This document shows, piece after piece, positions 62,948 to 64,000 of a stretch of DNA of 64,000 nt. Both the position numbers and the translations under genes were made by a program. A model generated the notes under the pieces. It searched no databases and had not been told where the DNA came from. It saw only the letters and a program-made list of their open reading frames with translations. How positions within the stretch are numbered: the stretch's first letter is position 1; every line of letters starts with the position of its first letter. This stretch comes from Inquilinus sp. KBS0705. Lineage in GTDB: Bacteria > Bacteroidota > Bacteroidia > Sphingobacteriales > Sphingobacteriaceae. The DNA is taken from assembly GCA_005938025.2 (NCBI GenBank), contig VCCI02000002.1, positions 248,001 to 312,000 of the forward strand, written 5' to 3'.

Positions 62948-64000
62948 TTACGCCGTAAAAGCCTCTACTGCTTTTTCTATACGGATGATGGTTTCGCTTT
63001 GGCCCAGTAACTTGGCAATGTCGAACACATGGGGGCCAAATTTGCCGCCAACCAGCATCACCCGGAAGGGCAGCATCACATCGCCGGGCTTTAAACCTTT
63101 TTCTTCGGCAAGGGCCTTAAACTGGGTTTCCAGTTCGGGGGCTTCAAAAGTATCCGCAGCACCTATCTGCCCGGCAAGGGTGTTAAAAAAGTCGGTTTTA
63201 GCGTCGGTCCATTTTGGTTTAACGGCAGCCAGGTCGTATTCGGCAGGGCGTTTAAAAAAGTAGCCGGCCTGCTGGTAAAAATCGGGCAGTAATACGCAGC
63301 GATCTTTAACAGTATCTATAATGGTTAATAAGTAAGCCTCGTCTTTTATCACAATGCCGTTGGCAACCAGCACCTCAGCGACTTTCGATTTTAAACGTTC
63401 GGCACTCGACCTTTTTATCCACTCGGCATTATACCATTTAGCTTTTTCAAAATCGAATTTTGCGCCTGCTTTACTAATTCGCTCTATCGAAAACTTTTCA
63501 ATCAGTTCTTCCAGCGAAAATATCTCGTTATCAGTACCATCGTTCCAGCCCAGCATGGCCAGCAGGTTTAAAAAAGCTTCGGGCAAAAAACCCAACTCAC
63601 GGAAACCGGGGGTTAACTCGTTGCTTTTAGCATCAAACCAGTTCATGGCATATACCGGAAAGCCTAAACGTGCGCCATCGCGCTTGCTTAGCTTGCCGTG
63701 GCCGTCGGGTTTTAATATCAAAGGCAAGTGTGCCCATTGTGGCATATCGGCTTTCCAGCCCAGGTACTCCCACAGCAGCAGGTGCACAGGGGCCGATGGC
63801 AGCCACTCTTCGCCCCTAAAGGCGTGTGTTATCTTCATCAGGTAATCGTCAACCACAACGGCTAAATGATAGGTTGGCATGCCGTCGGCCTTTAGCAGTA
63901 CCTTATCGTCTACCTGGTTGGTATCAAAACTAACATAGCCGCGTATCATATCGTTAAAGTTGATGGTATCATCAGCCGGCATTTTTATGCGGATAACATG
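62948..64000 (-). CDS. gltX: Glutamyl-tRNA synthetase (partial)
   Basis: The last 350 codons of gltX; the frame is open to the window edge at 64000, so the start lies outside. The KMSKS-equivalent KLSKRDGARLG is present, with the connective domain before it and the anticodon-binding C-terminus after it (LNLLAMLGWNDGTDNEIFSL). It charges tRNA-Glu. Confidence 0.95.
   Translation of the reverse strand, partial: HVIRIKMPADDTINFNDMIRGYVSFDTNQVDDKVLLKADGMPTYHLAVVVDDYLMKITHAFRGEEWLPSAPVHLLLWEYLGWKADMPQWAHLPLILKPDGHGKLSKRDGARLGFPVYAMNWFDAKSNELTPGFRELGFLPEAFLNLLAMLGWNDGTDNEIFSLEELIEKFSIERISKAGAKFDFEKAKWYNAEWIKRSSAERLKSKVAEVLVANGIVIKDEAYLLTIIDTVKDRCVLLPDFYQQAGYFFKRPAEYDLAAVKPKWTDAKTDFFNTLAGQIGAADTFEAPELETQFKALAEEKGLKPGDVMLPFRVMLVGGKFGPHVFDIAKLLGQSETIIRIEKAVEAFTA

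Overview
The window is ordinary chromosomal DNA from a member of the Bacteroidota, most likely the family Sphingobacteriaceae (a Mucilaginibacter- or Pedobacter-like organism; the genus is inferred from protein style, not proven). The evidence is a gliding-motility lipoprotein GldH, DUF4175, DUF3078 and DUF5916 proteins, a MlaEFD lipid transporter without MlaB or MlaC beside it, many small Cys-lipoproteins, and promoters of the Bacteroidota type (TTTG, about 19-20 bases, TAnnTTTG). I see no prophage, CRISPR array, insertion sequence or plasmid backbone. Several genes were called at an internal ATG because the longer reading frame begins at an upstream TTG without support.

Layout. 0-6.5 kb: DUF4199 membrane protein, mfd, hpt, an M16 peptidase and peptide deformylase. 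6.5-12.4 kb: a CarboxypepD_reg-like protein, NifU-type and Mrp Fe-S carriers, an AsmA-like/GT51 transglycosylase fusion, a nitroreductase and a single-domain response regulator. 12.4-18.3 kb: a BlaI repressor and BlaR1-like M56 sensor pair with clear operators, DNA ligase D and a VOC protein. 18.4-24.4 kb: small unknown proteins, a secreted rhodanese-like protein, PAP2 phosphatase, tRNA-Pro, a lipoprotein and a marR-MFS efflux pair with a palindromic operator. 24.6-29.4 kb: DUF4175, a HATPase, YbeY and glutathione peroxidase. 29.5-31.8 kb: mlaEFD. 31.9-37.4 kb: pirin, an NAD(P)-binding protein, an ABC-F ATPase, a CBU_0592-like membrane protein and mnmG, with two parS-like palindromes at the mnmG start. 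37.5-44.1 kb: an Ig-like lipoprotein, gamma carbonic anhydrase, tRNA-Gly, divergent nadB/nadA and thiL. 44.2-49.7 kb: rmuC, three small lipoproteins and the holB-PSP1-gldH cluster. 49.9-55.1 kb: ruvX, a GxxExxY protein, an O-methyltransferase, two glucosaminidases, a CarboxypepD_reg-like protein, a very small HExxH protein and DUF3078. 55.1-64 kb: a DUF5916 protein, ffh, a TonB-domain protein, an M1 peptidase, a repeat-rich gap and the 3' part of gltX.

How genes work together. nadB and nadA make quinolinate from aspartate. The BlaI/M56 pair looks like a self-regulated sensing module. MlaE, MlaF and MlaD form one phospholipid transporter. The glucosaminidase cluster and the AsmA/GT51 fusion act on the cell wall and envelope. 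Mfd, LigD, RmuC and RuvX serve DNA repair.

The most interesting non-coding content is a family of at least seven imperfect palindromes of about 80-125 bp scattered between genes, a 131-bp GC-rich element with 25-bp perfect inverted ends among them near 62.6 kb, a parS-like pair, and operator dyads at the BlaI and MarR promoters. No clearly new multi-gene system stands out. The best candidates for new biology are the repeat-bearing M56 sensor, the AsmA-GT51 fusion, the 107-residue HExxH protein in a cell-wall gene cluster, and the palindrome family.
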